DNA of 64,000 bases, from NCBI GenBank assembly GCA_029783825.1, contig JAREIK010018692.1, forward strand, positions 1-64,000. Direction: 5' to 3'. A model generated the notes under the pieces. The model ran no database searches. It saw nothing but the letters and a program-made list of their open reading frames with translations, and was not told the DNA's origin. A program made the translations under genes and the position numbers. This stretch comes from Sapria himalayana (Eukaryota; Streptophyta; Magnoliopsida; Malpighiales; Rafflesiaceae). How positions within the stretch are numbered: position 1 is the stretch's first letter; each line of letters begins with the position of its first letter. Shown piece by piece: positions 62,921 to 64,000 of this stretch.

Positions 62921-62984
62921 ACTCTCTTTATCTCTAAACATAATTGCTGGACATCTTTTGGATTTTTGTTGAAGCTGTATGACA
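62921..62984. repeat. Direct repeat copy 2 flanking the transposase block
   Basis: Pairs with 56251-56312. It sits downstream of the second ORF, in the probable 3' untranslated region. Confidence 0.8.
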
Positions 62985-63104
62985 ATCAACTTAATTTGTG
63001 TTTGTTCATGTCTATAATATTTGTTTTTATATACCTGTGAATATGTTTTTGTCTCTGAATTTTTTGGGTAGAGTTTTAGCCAATTATAGTATGTAAAAGC
63101 CTAT

Positions 63105-63560
63105 TTTCAACTGTGGCAGTGATGGTAGTGATGGCAGCGGTGGTAGCAGAAGCGGCGGCAGTAGTGGCAATGGAAGCATCAGCGAGGCAATAGTGACAGC
63201 GGTGACAACGACGGTAGCGGTGGCTGTGGTGGTAACATGGCTAAGATGACATCAGCGGTAGCAGTGGCAGAACAGCAAAAGCGGCAGAAGTAGTAGCAAC
63301 GGTAGCAGCGGCATCAACAGCATCAATGGTAGTAGCGGAAGGTTTGGTAGGGGTGGCAGTAGTGTGGAGGCGGGGGTGGCAGTGGCAGTAGTGGTGGCGG
63401 CGGGGGTGGCAGTGGCAGCAGCGGCAGCGGCAGCACTAGTAGCGGTAGCAGCAGCGGCAGTAGCGGCAGTGACAATGGCATCGACAGCGGTAGCAGTAGT
63501 GACAGTGGCAATGGCAGAAGCGGTAGTGGTAGCGGGAGCATCAACAACGACAATAAATGT
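63105..63560. repeat. GC-rich GGYAGY trinucleotide-type minisatellite
   Basis: About 450 bases of degenerate GGC, AGT, GGT and AGC triplets (GGCAGTGGTAGC-like), far more GC-rich than anything nearby. Different frames give Ala/Val-rich, Gly/Ser-rich or Leu/Pro-rich low-complexity peptides, none with a domain. No such tract is seen at the mirror position in the left arm (about 48560-49000). Confidence 0.88.
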
Positions 63561-63739
63561 GGGATATACATACGTATATAGTCAGTATATACGCACGTAC
63601 AATACTACAGTATTTTATGTACTTATATACTGAGTATATATATGTACTCAGTATATATGTACATAATATTGTAGTTTATATGTACATATACTGCAGTAAT
63701 ATATGTACAAGTGAAATACTAGTATATATGTACATATTT

Positions 63740-64000
63740 ACTATAGTAATATTTATTCATCAAAACATAGTTTTTTTTTATTTATTTTGATTTGATTTGG
63801 TGGTTTAAATTTCATATAGATATAGTACCGCATTGTTTCCCATACAAAGCTTGTATAAGTGAAGACATATTTCAACAAACATGATTCACCATGACTCAGA
63901 TAGTATTTTTGCAGCAGAAAGTTGGTGGTCGGAGGAGTAGAGGAAGAAAAAGCAATGTCAATGTATTTATAGATTATACTTTATGCACAGTCGGTAGATA
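63740..64000. repeat. CACTA-C long inverted repeat, right arm (cut by window end)
   Basis: The reverse complement matches 48073-48335 throughout, to the last base of the window, with small gaps. Palindromic TATATGTACATAT-type words occupy 63560-63740. Confidence 0.83.

Larger units (their letters stand above)
47592..64000 (+). mobile_element. CACTA-C: giant CACTA element, left end and interior (right end outside window)
   Basis: Left terminus CACTATAACAAAAATTCC abuts the GATA array, preceded by GAT. Subterminal repeats follow. From 48073 to about 48335 the sequence is the reverse complement of about 63740-64000, so the window ends inside the right arm. By symmetry the right terminus should lie about 480 bp beyond the window, giving roughly 16.9 kb in all. 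Inside are AT-satellite arrays in opposite orientations, a minisatellite, a deleted TNP2-like transposase and a second, exon-split transposon ORF, all on the + strand. Non-coding stretches 48560-49560, 50230-51640, 53700-56060 and 62650-63100 hold no gene that I recognise. Confidence 0.8.

Noticed and set aside
63323..63633. Ala/Val-rich + frame and Leu/Pro-rich - frame
   Set aside because: All frames of the GGYAGY tract are open and low-complexity. There is no domain or start context.

Overview
The window reads as repeat-dense, AT-rich plant (angiosperm-type) nuclear heterochromatin. The plant call rests on protein families seen in translation: LINEs whose first ORF carries a DUF4283-like domain and a zinc knuckle; CACTA (En/Spm) transposons with a transposase-associated N-terminus, TNP2-like transposase blocks, a DUF4216-like C-terminus and a second Ptta/En/Spm-type ORF; ULP1-like protease exons carried by a CACTA element; and a captured fragment of a plant RBM7-like RRM gene. 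I cannot name the species. I found no intact host gene, rRNA, tRNA or CRISPR array.

Layout. (1) 1-6820: degenerate GAATAAGAA-type satellite with a hidden higher-order repeat of about 1.3 kb. (2) 6825-11250: decayed LINE (LINE-A), truncated after its zf-RVT region. (3) 11250-14500: AT-rich sequence without a recognisable gene. (4) 14500-26655: remains of a CACTA element (CACTA-A). It holds an AT-rich satellite with a unit of about 550 bp (14500-16125), a fused remnant of CACTA coding tail (16126-16448), a complete but dead 6.8 kb LINE (LINE-B, 16466-23255) with a 17 bp target-site duplication, a Tourist/PIF-Harbinger-like MITE (24506-24858), and a subterminal-repeat 3' end at 26655. (5) 26656-36390: a second block of the GAATAAGAA satellite, with higher-order units of about 1.8 kb. 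(6) 36391-47591: a GATA-type tetranucleotide array of about 5.8 kb, split by CACTA-B (38205-43565, TSD TAG). CACTA-B has no transposase but carries ULP1-like exons and two pieces of an RBM7-like gene. (7) 47592 to the window end: most of a giant CACTA (CACTA-C). Its outer arms are inverted repeats of each other. Inside are inverted AT-rich satellite arrays, an ATGAAATAC minisatellite, an internally deleted TNP2 pseudogene, a decayed multi-exon second ORF, and a GC-rich GGYAGY minisatellite.

History. Satellites formed the substrate. CACTA elements inserted into the satellite (CACTA-A) and into or beside the GATA array (B and C). LINE-B and the MITE then landed inside CACTA-A. CACTA-A looks like an internal-deletion derivative of the CACTA-C type: its AT satellite flank is joined directly to the end of the second ORF, with the whole coding block missing. 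All mobile coding regions are broken. Many premature stops fit TGG to TAG/TGA or CAG/CGA to TAG/TGA changes, as expected from long-term cytosine methylation and deamination. The least ordinary structures are the long inverted arms and embedded satellites of CACTA-C, the gene-capturing CACTA-B with a duplicated 5' end, and the higher-order structure inside apparently simple repeats. I see no evidence for a new functional system.
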